A stretch of DNA of 64,000 bases, taken from the NCBI GenBank assembly GCA_949317995.1, contig OX439043.1, positions 8,114,501-8,178,500 of the forward strand, written 5' to 3'. Origin of the DNA: Acholoe squamosa. Taxonomy: Eukaryota; Annelida; Polychaeta; Phyllodocida; Polynoidae. Shown one piece after another: positions 22,019 through 31,792 of the stretch; positions within the stretch are counted from its first letter, which is position 1; each line of letters starts with the position of its first letter. The notes under the pieces were generated by a model, which had not been told where the DNA came from, searched no databases, and worked only from the letters and a program-made list of their open reading frames with translations. The translations under genes were made by a program, and so were the position numbers.

Positions 22019-22520
22019 ACCACTGGTAAACTCATCTCCACTGCATCGGTGTATCATGCCGACTCCCAGCCTTGGAGAGTGCATCAAACCCTAGGCTTTT
22101 TAGGATGCATCAAATACAGCTCTGAGAAGATACAGACCTACTGAGCCGTGACCTGATTATGTGACCTTTTGACCTCTGGATCCACTCTGTCTGATTAAAG
22201 AAGCACTCACAGTAATACACAGCCACCTGCACGCACCTGCCAATCTACTTGCCCCCCCCCCCCCCCCATTGAATCTACCTCCCCCCCCCTCCTCTCTCAC
22301 ACACACACCCGTCTCCCCTGCATGATAACCGGTCCTTTTTTCTGTCTGACTGTTTCTCTGCCAACCTGTCTCCCTGCTTCAAACCTGCCTGTCTGCCTGG
22401 CTGTAACTCGTCCCCAATACCTCATCAGTATGTCCTTTGATTCTTAACATAAATTATGGTCAGAGTACCGTGTTGCCAGTGGCTGACCATGTTAATCTAC
22501 AACTCTCCTAGCCCCCTCCC

Positions 22521-22721
22521 CATGAAGTGCCGATTGGCCATGAAGTGCCAATTGGCCATGAAGTGCCAATTGGCCATGAAGTGCCGATTGGCCATGAAGT
22601 GCCGATTGGCCATGAAGTGCCAATTGGCCATGAAGTGCCGATTGGCCATGAAGTGCCAATTGGCCATGAAGTGCCGATTGGCCATGAAGTGCCGATTGGC
22701 CATGAAGTGCCGATTGGCCAT
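22521..22721. repeat. 18-bp tandem array with CCAAT motifs
   Basis: Eleven copies of CATGAAGTGCC(G/A)ATTGGC are present. Because 18 is a multiple of three, every frame is open (for example MKCRLA repeated), which explains the overlapping false reading frames on both strands. Each unit holds an inverted CCAAT box and some contain the palindrome GCCAATTGGC. A twelfth unit continues at 27805-27826, beyond the LTR retrotransposon that split the array. Confidence 0.9.
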
Positions 22722-22888
22722 TGTAGTGTTGAGCCATCGGCCAATCACAGACCAGTATTCAGGTCATGTGACCTCTTGTGAATAAATAATTAGTTTGAGT
22801 CCAGCAGCCATTTTGGTTCAGTGTTGTGTGTGTATCTCCAGGAGTTAAATTCATGGATTATTCAGGTCATAGCCCATAGAACATTACA
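22722..22888 (+). repeat. 5' LTR of element 1
   Basis: 167 bp, TGTAGTGTTG...AACATTACA, containing AATAAA (poly(A) signal) and CGGCCAATCACAG. Confidence 0.9.
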
Positions 22889-22890
22889 TT

Positions 22891-22908
22891 TGGCGACGAG
22901 GATGGGAT
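22891..22908 (+). other. Primer-binding site, tRNA-Ser type
   Basis: TGGCGACGAGGATGGGAT begins two bases after the 5' LTR. From memory it complements the 3' end of tRNA-Ser(GCT) with its CCA tail. Confidence 0.7.
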
Positions 22909-23223
22909 ATAGTAACTCGGTGATCCAGGAGAGATAGGATTTTACACGAGTTATTGGCCGAATAAGGAGAATTTTGGAGAAATAGCTCACTTTCAAGCTG
23001 GATTGGAGCTCCCCTCCCTGCTTACCTGCTGCTGCTCTGTGTGTACACCTGCCACTGCTGAGGTGCGCTAAGATCCGGGAGCAGGCCAACAATGTGCTAC
23101 TACTACCACCACCACTGTATTGAGGTAGGACTGATAAAGACTTTCAAGACAGGGTGAGTGACTTTACTGACATTAACTGTTGATCCTGTAAGTAACCCTG
23201 AGAATCTGTGCTTGAAGGCAATC

Positions 23224-26200
23224 ATGGCTGAGGCTCTGCCACACTTTCCACCTTTTGATCTGTCAGACAGAGACACAGTCGGGGTCAGGTGGAAAAAGTG
23301 GGTACGACGCTTTGAACAGCTGATGGTTGGTCTGACAATAACAGATGCTGCAAGGAAGAAGTCTCTAATGCTACACTATGCAGGTGAGGAGGTTGATGAC
23401 ATTTGTGATACACTGACTATCCCAGATCCTGTGGCTGCAAACAATCAGGATGCTTATACAGTAGTGCGTGATGCTCTCAATGACTATTTCATACCTCAAG
23501 TGAATCCTGAGTTTGGCATCTATGAGTTCCGCATGAGAGAGCAGGAACCAGGTGAGACTCTGGATATGTATGTCACTGAATTGAGGAAGCTTGCCAAGTA
23601 CTGTGAATTCACTGATTTAAAGCGTGAACTGAAGTCTCAGGTGATTCAACACTGTAGATCTTCCAAGTTGAGGAAAGACGCTCTGGAGAACAAGAACTGG
23701 ACACTTGACCAGATCTTAGACAAAGGTAGATCTATGGAGATGTCTGAGCAACAATCTAGTACTATTGAGCGAGGTGAGACATCTGTACATAGGCTCAAGT
23801 TTAAACAGCAACAGAAGTCATCTCAACGAGAGTCTCAGAAACCTAAACCTGCAGACAAGGGACAACTGACACGATGTAGTTCTTGCAATTTCCGGCATGA
23901 TCAACGATGGTGTCCTGCCAAAGGGAAGACTTGTAGAAAGTGTGGTAACCTTGATCATTTTGCACGATGCTGTACTTCACCTTCTAAAGAAGAAAAGCCT
24001 AAGACGGAGGCAGAAGTGAAGAAGAAAAAGAAGAAACAGGCACGTGTGAACGAGGTCAGGAAGGATACAAATGATGATACTGGTGAAAAGTACATCTACA
24101 CACTGAAGCCTACAACTTCTAAGAACAGCAACATGCTGAAGGTGATGGCAGAAGTTGATGGTACCAGGATCCCATTCATTCTTGACACGGGAGCAGGTAT
24201 AAACATCATTGACAATGCTGCATTTAAGAGTATGGAGATAAAGCCGACGCTGCAACCCGCAGATATTGTTGTGAAAGCCTATACATCTAAAGTACCAATT
24301 AACATCCGAGGTAGATTTAGAGCTTGTATTCAGGTTCATGACAAGAAGACAGATGCATTATTCTTTGTCACAGAAGAAAACGAAGGAAGCTTGCTGACTT
24401 ATGAGACTGGAGAGGCATTAGGTCTCATACAAGCAAACATGGAATGCCTCCTTGCTATATGCTTTGATGACTCAGATCCACTGTTCAAAGGAGTGGGACT
24501 GTTGAAAGACTTTACTGTCAAGCTGCATATAGATGAGAGTATTCCACCTGTGGCAAAACCACACAGAAGGATCCCCATCAATCTGAGAAGTAAGGTTGAA
24601 GAGAAACTCAGACAATTGGAGAAAGACGACATCATTGAACGTGTGGAGGGACCAACACCCTGGGTCTCCCAACCTGTCTTTCCACCCAAGTCCAGTGATC
24701 CTACAGACATCAGAATGTGTGTGGATATGAAGAGTGCAAACAAGGCTATTCTAAGGGTCAGACACATAATGCCTACTATTGAAGAAATAGTGAGTGATCT
24801 GAACGGGTCGGTCAAGTTCTCTAAATTGGACTTGAACCAGGGGTATCATCAGTTACTCTTGGACAAGGAGTCAAGGTACATCACTACCTTCACCACTCAT
24901 ATCGGACTGTGGAGATATAAAAGGCTGAACTTTGGGATATGCTGTGCATCCGAGATATTCCAGAATGCTATCCGTGAGTCACTGGAAGGTATTCCTGGTG
25001 TGTTGAATGTCAGTGATGATATTCTGATCTATGGCAAGACCCAAGAGAGCCATGATGACAGTCCACAGAGGGTGCTACAGAGACTCCGTGAGAAGGGCCT
25101 AACTTTGAATAGGGCAAAGTGTATTCTGAACAAGGACAATCTTAAGTATCTAGGATATGTCTTCTCGAAGGAAGGTATGTCACCAGACCCAGATAAGGTT
25201 GCCGCACTTAACGAAGCTGATGCTCCCCAGACTCCAACAGAAGTACGTTCTCTGCTTGGTATGGCCAATTACTGTGCTAGGTTCATCCCGAACTATGCAA
25301 CAATTACTGAGCCTCTGAGAGAGCTTACTAAGAAGGACGTTGAGTGGAACTGGGGTAGACGTCAGGAAAATGCTTTCAAGGAGTTGAAGAAATCCTTACG
25401 TGAGGATACAGTAACCCGCTACTATGATCCAGACAAACCGACTGAGATCATTGTCGATGCGAGTCCGGTTGGTCTGGGAGCAATACTGACACAGAAGATC
25501 AATGGAGAGAATGTCGTGGTTAGTTTTGCAAGTAGAGCACTGTCTCCAGTGGAACAGAGATACTCACAGACAGAGAGAGAAGCACTTGGTGTTGTCTTCG
25601 GTTGTGAGAGGTATCATCTGTATGTACTGGGCAGTCCTTTCACTATAGTCACTGACCATAAGCCACTGACTTCCATTTATAACAATCCTCATGCAAATCC
25701 ACCTGCACGGATTGAGAGATGGACTTTAAGACTACAGAGGTATGACATGATAGTTGTCTACAGACCAGGAAAAGACAACCCGGCTGACTATCTATCACGG
25801 CATCCCAATCGGAAGGCCGAGGCGTACAGAGCTGAGTTAGATGGTGAGGAGTATGTCAACTTCGTGGCTAATTCTTCAGTACCAGTCGCAATCACTTTTG
25901 AAGAGGTATGTGAGACAACGCTGGCAGATGATACTCTTCGGAAAGTTGCTACTGCTATCAAAGAGAACAAGTGGCATAAATTACTGAGACCGGGTCCGGA
26001 TCGAGGAACATATAAGGCCTATCACAGGGTAAAGGATGAGCTTACTGTAGCTCATGACAACTCATACATTCTTCGGGGTACAAGACTGGTAATGCCTCTA
26101 AGTCTACAAGACAGAGCTATTGACTTAGCACACGAGGGTCACCAAGGTCTTGTGAAGTCAAAGAAACTGATCCGCACCAAAGTTTGGTTTCCAGGTATTG

Positions 26201-27303
26201 ATGCTAAGATGAAGAGGAGAATCGATCAGTGTCTGCCTTGTCAAGCTGTGGTTAAGAAACAATCACAGACACCACTTATGATGACTCCACTTCCAGATGG
26301 ACCGTGGAAGATGTTGAGCGCAGATTTCTATGGACCCTTACCGACAGGAGAATATCTGCTGGTCATCATTGATGATTACTCAAGATTCCCAATAGTGTTG
26401 ACGGTGTATTCTACAAGTGCTAGGGCTGTCGTACCAGTCTTAGATGACTTATTCTCAACGCTTGGAAAACCAGTTGAACTCAAGACTGACAATGGACCTC
26501 CATTTCAAGGAGCAGAGTTTGCGGACTTTGCCAAATACTCTGGTTTCCATCATCGAAGGATCACACCATTATGGCCTCAGGCGAATGGCGAGTGTGAGCG
26601 ATTCATGAGGAATCTAGGCAAGGTTGTGAAAGGTGCACGCACTGAGAAAAAACCTTGGAAACAGGAAATGAACAAGTTTCTTCGTAACTACCGCGCTACA
26701 CCTCACTGTACAACTGGTGAGTCGCCTGCTGTTGCCATGTTTGGACGTCCATTTGAGGTGAAACTTCCTTCATTTTTGGGGGAGGAAAGGAATGATAGTG
26801 TGATGCGTCGCCAAGATGAGCAAGCAAAGGCTAAAATGAAGTCTTATGCAGATGAACGGAGACGTGCTGTTCCCAGTGACATCAGACAAGGAGATGTTGT
26901 CCTGGTAGAGCAACCTCGACAGAACAAGACAACAACACCGTATGACTCCAAACCCTACATTGTTACGGAGCGTAAAGGGTCAATGGTCACTGCTAATAGA
27001 GGTGGCAAACACATCACCAGGAACACCTCTAAGTTTAAAGTTATTGACAAGAACATTCAACCTGTGAGATCAGACGATGAGAGTGATGATGAGGCTCCCA
27101 GGATGATGCCTTATCCAACTAGAAGTACTCAACAACCTGTTGACGTGCCTGAGACAGGTCCTATGCCTGTCACACCGCCACGTCCGAATGCTGAAATACC
27201 AGTAACTCCTCAGCGTTCAACTCCAAAGCAACCAGTTGTGGTTAATGAAAGACCACAACGTAACAGATCAAAGCCAGCATGGTTAAAAGACTATGTAGTT
27301 TAG
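23224..27303 (+). CDS. Gag-Pol polyprotein of Ty3-type element 1
   Basis: A single frame of 1359 aa is counted from the ATG at 23224 (MAEALPHFPPFDLSD); the frame is open further upstream but without an ATG. Domains in order: gag (about 1-200); two zinc knuckles (about 218-250), the second a standard C-x2-C-x4-H-x4-C and the first a variant with three residues before His; aspartic protease with DTG (321-323); reverse transcriptase with catalytic VSDD (596-599) where YxDD or FxDD is more usual; RNase H (Asp at about 745); integrase with the HHCC zinc finger (H970, H973, C1003, C1006) and the D,D-35-E core (D1034, D1089, E1123). A Pro-rich tail follows. Gag and Pol are fused with no frameshift. 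All key residues are present, so it looks competent for movement. The protease-RT-RNase H-integrase order fixes the Ty3 group; a Mag-like lineage is my guess. Confidence 0.93.
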   Translation: MAEALPHFPPFDLSDRDTVGVRWKKWVRRFEQLMVGLTITDAARKKSLMLHYAGEEVDDICDTLTIPDPVAANNQDAYTVVRDALNDYFIPQVNPEFGIYEFRMREQEPGETLDMYVTELRKLAKYCEFTDLKRELKSQVIQHCRSSKLRKDALENKNWTLDQILDKGRSMEMSEQQSSTIERGETSVHRLKFKQQQKSSQRESQKPKPADKGQLTRCSSCNFRHDQRWCPAKGKTCRKCGNLDHFARCCTSPSKEEKPKTEAEVKKKKKKQARVNEVRKDTNDDTGEKYIYTLKPTTSKNSNMLKVMAEVDGTRIPFILDTGAGINIIDNAAFKSMEIKPTLQPADIVVKAYTSKVPINIRGRFRACIQVHDKKTDALFFVTEENEGSLLTYETGEALGLIQANMECLLAICFDDSDPLFKGVGLLKDFTVKLHIDESIPPVAKPHRRIPINLRSKVEEKLRQLEKDDIIERVEGPTPWVSQPVFPPKSSDPTDIRMCVDMKSANKAILRVRHIMPTIEEIVSDLNGSVKFSKLDLNQGYHQLLLDKESRYITTFTTHIGLWRYKRLNFGICCASEIFQNAIRESLEGIPGVLNVSDDILIYGKTQESHDDSPQRVLQRLREKGLTLNRAKCILNKDNLKYLGYVFSKEGMSPDPDKVAALNEADAPQTPTEVRSLLGMANYCARFIPNYATITEPLRELTKKDVEWNWGRRQENAFKELKKSLREDTVTRYYDPDKPTEIIVDASPVGLGAILTQKINGENVVVSFASRALSPVEQRYSQTEREALGVVFGCERYHLYVLGSPFTIVTDHKPLTSIYNNPHANPPARIERWTLRLQRYDMIVVYRPGKDNPADYLSRHPNRKAEAYRAELDGEEYVNFVANSSVPVAITFEEVCETTLADDTLRKVATAIKENKWHKLLRPGPDRGTYKAYHRVKDELTVAHDNSYILRGTRLVMPLSLQDRAIDLAHEGHQGLVKSKKLIRTKVWFPGIDAKMKRRIDQCLPCQAVVKKQSQTPLMMTPLPDGPWKMLSADFYGPLPTGEYLLVIIDDYSRFPIVLTVYSTSARAVVPVLDDLFSTLGKPVELKTDNGPPFQGAEFADFAKYSGFHHRRITPLWPQANGECERFMRNLGKVVKGARTEKKPWKQEMNKFLRNYRATPHCTTGESPAVAMFGRPFEVKLPSFLGEERNDSVMRRQDEQAKAKMKSYADERRRAVPSDIRQGDVVLVEQPRQNKTTTPYDSKPYIVTERKGSMVTANRGGKHITRNTSKFKVIDKNIQPVRSDDESDDEAPRMMPYPTRSTQQPVDVPETGPMPVTPPRPNAEIPVTPQRSTPKQPVVVNERPQRNRSKPAWLKDYVV

Positions 27304-27624
27304 GGAAAATAAAGATCTTCCACACGGGGCAGAATAATCCCCAAGATCTTTATAAAGGATGAGGACAGTCTATCCTCTCCTTATAGATAGGTTGAGAATT
27401 TTATGGTAGATACATAAGTTTCATTTATTTGAGAACTAGTACGCGCATTCAATATGCAAAAGGACAGTGACTGATATATCTGATATATACGAGAAGATGC
27501 TGACATGGTTTACCATAAACATTCTTAACTGACAGTACATATTCTGAACATTTGAATAGTACTTTCATAGTGTCTTTATCCTAAATATGTGTTTCAACAT
27601 TACGAATAACCCAAGGTTTATTCT

Positions 27625-27637
27625 AAAAGGGGAGAGA
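27625..27637 (+). other. Polypurine tract of element 1
   Basis: AAAAGGGGAGAGA lies directly before the 3' LTR, the expected primer site for plus-strand DNA synthesis. Confidence 0.8.
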
Positions 27638-27804
27638 TGTAGTGTTGAGCCATCGGCCAATCACAGACCAGTATTCAGGTCATGTGACCTCTTGTGAATA
27701 AATAATTAGTTTGAGTCCAGCAGCCATTTTGGTTCAGTGTTGTGTGTGTATCTCCAGGAGTTAAATTCATGGATTATTCAGGTCATAGCCCATAGAACAT
27801 TACA
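27638..27804 (+). repeat. 3' LTR of element 1
   Basis: 167 bp, no difference from the 5' LTR found by eye. It is followed by target duplication GCCAT and the resumed 18-bp array. Confidence 0.9.
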
Positions 27805-28138
27805 GCCATGAAGTGCCAATTGGCAGGTACATTTAGTACTTCAAATTGTCAAATGGAAACTTTCATTGTTAAGTTAAATTTGTGCCATTATTATAAATCA
27901 GACTTCCAGTGATAAGTGACAGCATAGAACTGATAAGCCTGTATGAGTGACTGACCAGAGACAGCCACTATAAATCACTCAGTAGGAATTTGTAGAGTGA
28001 ATTTGTGGATCACTATGAGAGCAAAGAGTTGAAGACATGTTTTAAATGGATCTGATAGATTAGATGCTGCCTGTAATCTCCCCTTTCTGTGAGCACCAAA
28101 TGGTTGTAGTCTATTTGGTGGTTTATCCCTGTAACGAC

Positions 28139-28575
28139 CACCAATTAACAGCATTGCATCATGACGACCCTGCCGGATTGATACACTCCTGGAGGGTCAG
28201 CATGATGCTCCAATGAAGTGCTAGTGAGCAGTCTTGTCAGCTCTTCATTGGTGCAACATGCCGACCTATGGACATGATGCACTCCTGCATCAGCAACATG
28301 CAGACCGATGGGCATGATGCACTCCTGCATCAGCAACATGCAGACCTATGGTTATGGACTATTTAGTTTTTTATCCCTTAACAGGCGCTGATGCACATGC
28401 ATCGTGCCCATTGGTCGTCATGATGTATGAATGCAGCCCTGGCGAGTAACTCGCCAGGGCTGCATTCATGCTTCGTGCCGACTCTGCATGAGTCATTCAT
28501 TATGCCCCAAAGAAGAGTCTCCATTGGTGCATCATGCCGACCAGTGGGCATGATGCACTCCTGCATCAGTGGTGG
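28139..28575. repeat. ATGATGCA palindromic repeat cluster
   Basis: Repeated words such as GGGCATGATGCACTCCTGCA and GATGCACTCCTGCATCAG are arranged in both orientations. Within it, 28427-28469 is a perfect inverted repeat of 21-base arms around one base (ATGAATGCAGCCC...GGGCTGCATTCAT). Relatives occur at about 17545-17690, 34868-35090, 45840-45925, 48415-48500 and 49265-49345. Non-coding; probably a short foldback element. Confidence 0.6.
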
Positions 28576-28678
28576 TTAAAGGGCTAGACTGACACAATAA
28601 GTGGTTCACGTCTGAGTACTGTATCAGTGTTACAATAGTAATGGGTTATACATCGTATCATCCAGGTCACACACGTCA

Positions 28679-28868
28679 CGGGCTTCCCTAGCCCACTTAA
28701 AAGGGTCTGTATCTCCTCTTTCCTATCCCTCGGGATGTGTGTGGTGCACATATGCGTGGGCACTGACACATTCCTCTGTTAAATTGTGTGATGTAGTTCT
28801 CGCCATGAATATGACCTCAGCTGTCGAAATGGCATTAAACATCCATTACTCACTCTCACTCACACACG
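28679..28868 (+). repeat. SINE-like repeat, copy 2
   Basis: CGGGCTTCCCTAGCCCAC head to a TTACTCACTCTCACTCAC tail; same family as 21834-22018. Confidence 0.6.
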
Positions 28869-28945
28869 TCACACTTTGTAGTAAACAACCATTATCTGTA
28901 CACTCTATGTAGAGTAACAAGAAATGCGGTTGTGACCGCGTAAAA

Positions 28946-29146
28946 AAGCGCCTCCCGCCGTTAATGTCGGTATACCAGTGTTTGATATGTCTCATAAAAG
29001 CAGACATAAAGAAGATTTCACAATTATCAATTTCTCTATTCAGTAATTTTGTATTGTGAGACCTCATCACATGGGGCAAATGCAATCATCATAGCGCACT
29101 CCGTACCGCTTTGCGGTACCGCCGCTAAGCGGCGTGGGAGGTGCTA
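28946..29146. mobile_element. MITE, GCGCCTCCC termini with internal hairpins
   Basis: The left end GCGCCTCCCGCCG mirrors the right end CGGCGTGGGAGGTGC. Near the right end two adjacent hairpins occur, GTACCGC-TTT-GCGGTAC and CGCCGCT-AA-GCGGCG. An inverted, one-ended copy lies at 63390-63565. Confidence 0.65.
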
Positions 29147-29987
29147 AAAAATATAGCTATTAAAATTGGTATCTGGGAAAAAGGCTGTGGTTCAAGTTGT
29201 AATCCTCAGACACAAGCCCAGTATTAAAGCCAATATTATTATTAATGAGACAATGCGTTAATGAATACTGTGTTGTACCTCGGGTACAAGGTGTACCTGA
29301 TGTATATGGCATACCCTGAGTGGATGGTTATTAAGGTAGTGGCTAGCCACTACCTTAATTACATCTATCTACCATCCAAAGTAGCCACAGAAAATAATCC
29401 ATGTATAGGCTTAGTCTGTAACTCACCCATGTTAAATCAATACACAACATAATGTAGGAGAGTGAATTGGTGGGGATCAGCCTTGGTCAATTCTGCTTTG
29501 TTCTATAGTAAGCAGAGGCTTTGTACTAAACTCATCCCATGTTCCAATATGGTGTGTTTCAGCTTGGAGACTTGGTGTCTTGACATATGACTCAAGCTCC
29601 TAGTATAGATTATATCCAAAACTGCCATAGTATTTCAATATGCTATGTGAATGCTTGGAGATAGGCACAGAGCTCCTGTCACTCCCTTTGACAGCTTGGT
29701 CAAACCACCACACCTGTATGTACCCCCCACACACCTTCTCTAATGCCTATTATGGCCACAATCACTCCCTGGGCAGGCCTACACCTAATATGAATTAGCT
29801 GTAGGTACTAGCACCCCAATATCACTATCCAAGGTGTAGCCATTTACAAAATCAGTGAAGAGCCTGGTGTAATTGTTTTCTCTCTCCCAGGGCAGATGAT
29901 ATGATGCATGAGTGCAACCCTACACATATAGTATATACATGTAGTACTACTAGTAGTGTAGTTCATCAATATTATAGAGGGGCACCA
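29147..29987. other. Non-coding, nothing recognised
   Basis: No conserved frame or repeat family could be assigned. A short inverted repeat (TTAAGGTAGTGGCTAGCCAC...) lies near 29330. Confidence 0.4.
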
Positions 29988-31250
29988 CAAAATAACCCTC
30001 TGCATGCAACATTATGTGTCATCAGTTAAACAATAAACCTTTATGTACATAGGCAGCCTGATGTTTCATTAATTAAACTAAACAAACCTTTACAGACAAC
30101 ATGGTGTTTTATTAGTTATACCATACAATAACCCTTCATAGGCAACATTATATTCTATTGATTATACCATGATTGTTTATTAGATTCACCTTACAATTAC
30201 CCCTTACAGGCAACATGGTCTTCTATTGGTTATACCATACAATAACCCTTCATATGCAACATGATGGTTTATTAGATTCATCTTGTAATAACCATATAAG
30301 ATTCCAGTGAGTGAGTAATAGATGTCTAATGCCATTTCAACAGCTAAGGTCATATTCATGTTGAGAACAATATTACACATTTTCACAGAGGAATGTGTCA
30401 GTGCCTGCACATATGTGCACCACACACATCCTGAGGGGATAGGAAAGATGAGAAGTAGACCCTTTTAAGTGGGCTAGGGAAGCCCGACCCCTACAGGAAA
30501 CATGATGATTTATTGGTTATAACATACAATAACCCTTTAGAGGCAGCATGCTGTTTATTAGTTTCATAATAAAATAACCCTCTACAGGCAACATGATGGT
30601 TTATCAATCACAGCACACAATAACCCTCTGCATGCAACACTATGTATTGTCAGTTAAACAAACCTTTATATACAAAGACAGCCTGATGTTTCATTAATCA
30701 AACTAAACAAACCTTTACAGACAACATGGTGTTTTATTAGTTATACCATACAATAACCCTTCATAGGCAACATTATATTCTATTGATTATACCATACAAT
30801 TATCCTTTATAAACAACATGATGTTTTATTAAACACACCATAGAATAACCCCCTTTATGGGCAACATGATGGTTTATAAGATTCATCTTAGAATGACCCT
30901 GTACAGGCAACATGATGTTTTATTCGTTTTGTCATATCATAACCCCTTACAGGCAACATGGTCTTCTATTGGTTATACCATACAATAACCCTTCATATGC
31001 AACATGATGGTTTATTAGATTCATCTTAAAATGACCCTGTACAGGCAACATGATGTTTTATTTGTTATGCAATATTATAAACCCTTACAGGCAACATGGT
31101 AGTCTATTGATTATACCATACAATAGCCCATTACAGGCAACGTGATGGGTCATTGGTTATACCATACAATGACCCTGTACAGGCAGTATGGTGTTTTATT
31201 AGCTTTGCCATTCAATGATCTTTTACAGGCAATATGATGATTTATTGGAC
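29988..31250. repeat. Minisatellite, unit about 46-48 bp, interrupted by a SINE
   Basis: Diverged units resembling GGCAACATGATGTTTTATTA + GTTATACCATACAATAACCC recur for about 1.26 kb. The SINE-like copy at 30307-30488 interrupts them. Some longer blocks recur almost exactly, for example the stretch at 30035-30140 and 30660-30780, pointing to higher-order duplication. Confidence 0.75.
30307..30488 (-). repeat. SINE-like repeat, copy 3
   Basis: Same head and CACTCAC-type tail as 21834-22018, inserted within the minisatellite. Confidence 0.6.
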
Positions 31251-31576
31251 CTCAATAGACAGTATAATGTAGGAAAGTGAGCTGGGGGGGGCTGAGCTAT
31301 GGGAAGCTCTGATTTGTTTTATAGAAAACAAAAGCTTTGTATATCACCTCCCTCATTTTCCAATATGGTGTATAAATACTTTGAGTCAGTGATTACTAAA
31401 TATACTTTGTCACTATAACATCACTTAGTATGATAATTTTGTATAGACTATAGTTCTTTGAACATAGAAGCCACTTTAACATAGGGCTTTGCCCTAACCT
31501 TAAACATTTTGGTATTGCTGTAAGACGCACCTACCAGTAGGACCTGTTTTTGCGTGGTTTTAGTACTGATTTAATG

Positions 31577-31792
31577 TACCGTAATCGCCTATAAGGTGCA
31601 CCCCCAACTCAGGGAGGTCTGTTTCCTGTATAAGGCGCACCTCTTTTTTGTTACTTTAGTACTGTTCTATAGTAAAAATACACCCCTATAAGGTGCACCC
31701 CCAACTCAAGGCAATTTCCCTCCCATGTATAAGACTCAGCATAAATTTTGTTTGGCGTATAAGACGTGCCTTATATGCGGGAGATTACGGTA
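31577..31792. mobile_element. MITE, TACCGTAATC family, 216 bp
   Basis: Starts TACCGTAATCGCCTATAAGG and ends GCGGGAGATTACGGTA, with internal TATAAGGTGCACCCCCAACT words. Non-coding. Further diverged fragments of the family lie at 34130-34370, 36145-36210, 39345-39380, 49385-49460 and 63785-63805. Confidence 0.65.

Larger units (their letters stand above)
22722..27804 (+). mobile_element. Intact Ty3-type LTR retrotransposon, element 1
   Basis: The element is 5083 bp with two 167-bp LTRs (22722-22888 and 27638-27804) that look identical by eye, each starting TG and ending CA. It is flanked by the 5-bp target duplication GCCAT (22717-22721 and 27805-27809). A primer-binding site, a polypurine tract and one uninterrupted gag-pol frame are present. 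Identical LTRs and intact coding imply a recent insertion. It landed inside the 18-bp tandem array. No envelope-like frame is present. Confidence 0.93.

Noticed and set aside
22521-22721. CRISPR-like regular repeats
   Set aside because: The units are contiguous without unique spacers and the DNA is eukaryotic; it is a simple tandem array. The same applies to 35408-35901, 40811-41365 and 29988-31250.
22456-22785. Several overlapping repeat-protein frames on both strands (MKCRLA, MANRHF, HGQSAL repeats)
   Set aside because: An 18-bp unit keeps all frames open by arithmetic; no start context, splice site or domain supports a protein.
23977-24815. Minus-strand frames inside element 1, and similar ones inside element 2 (58356-58916)
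   Set aside because: Antisense shadows of the gag-pol coding frames.
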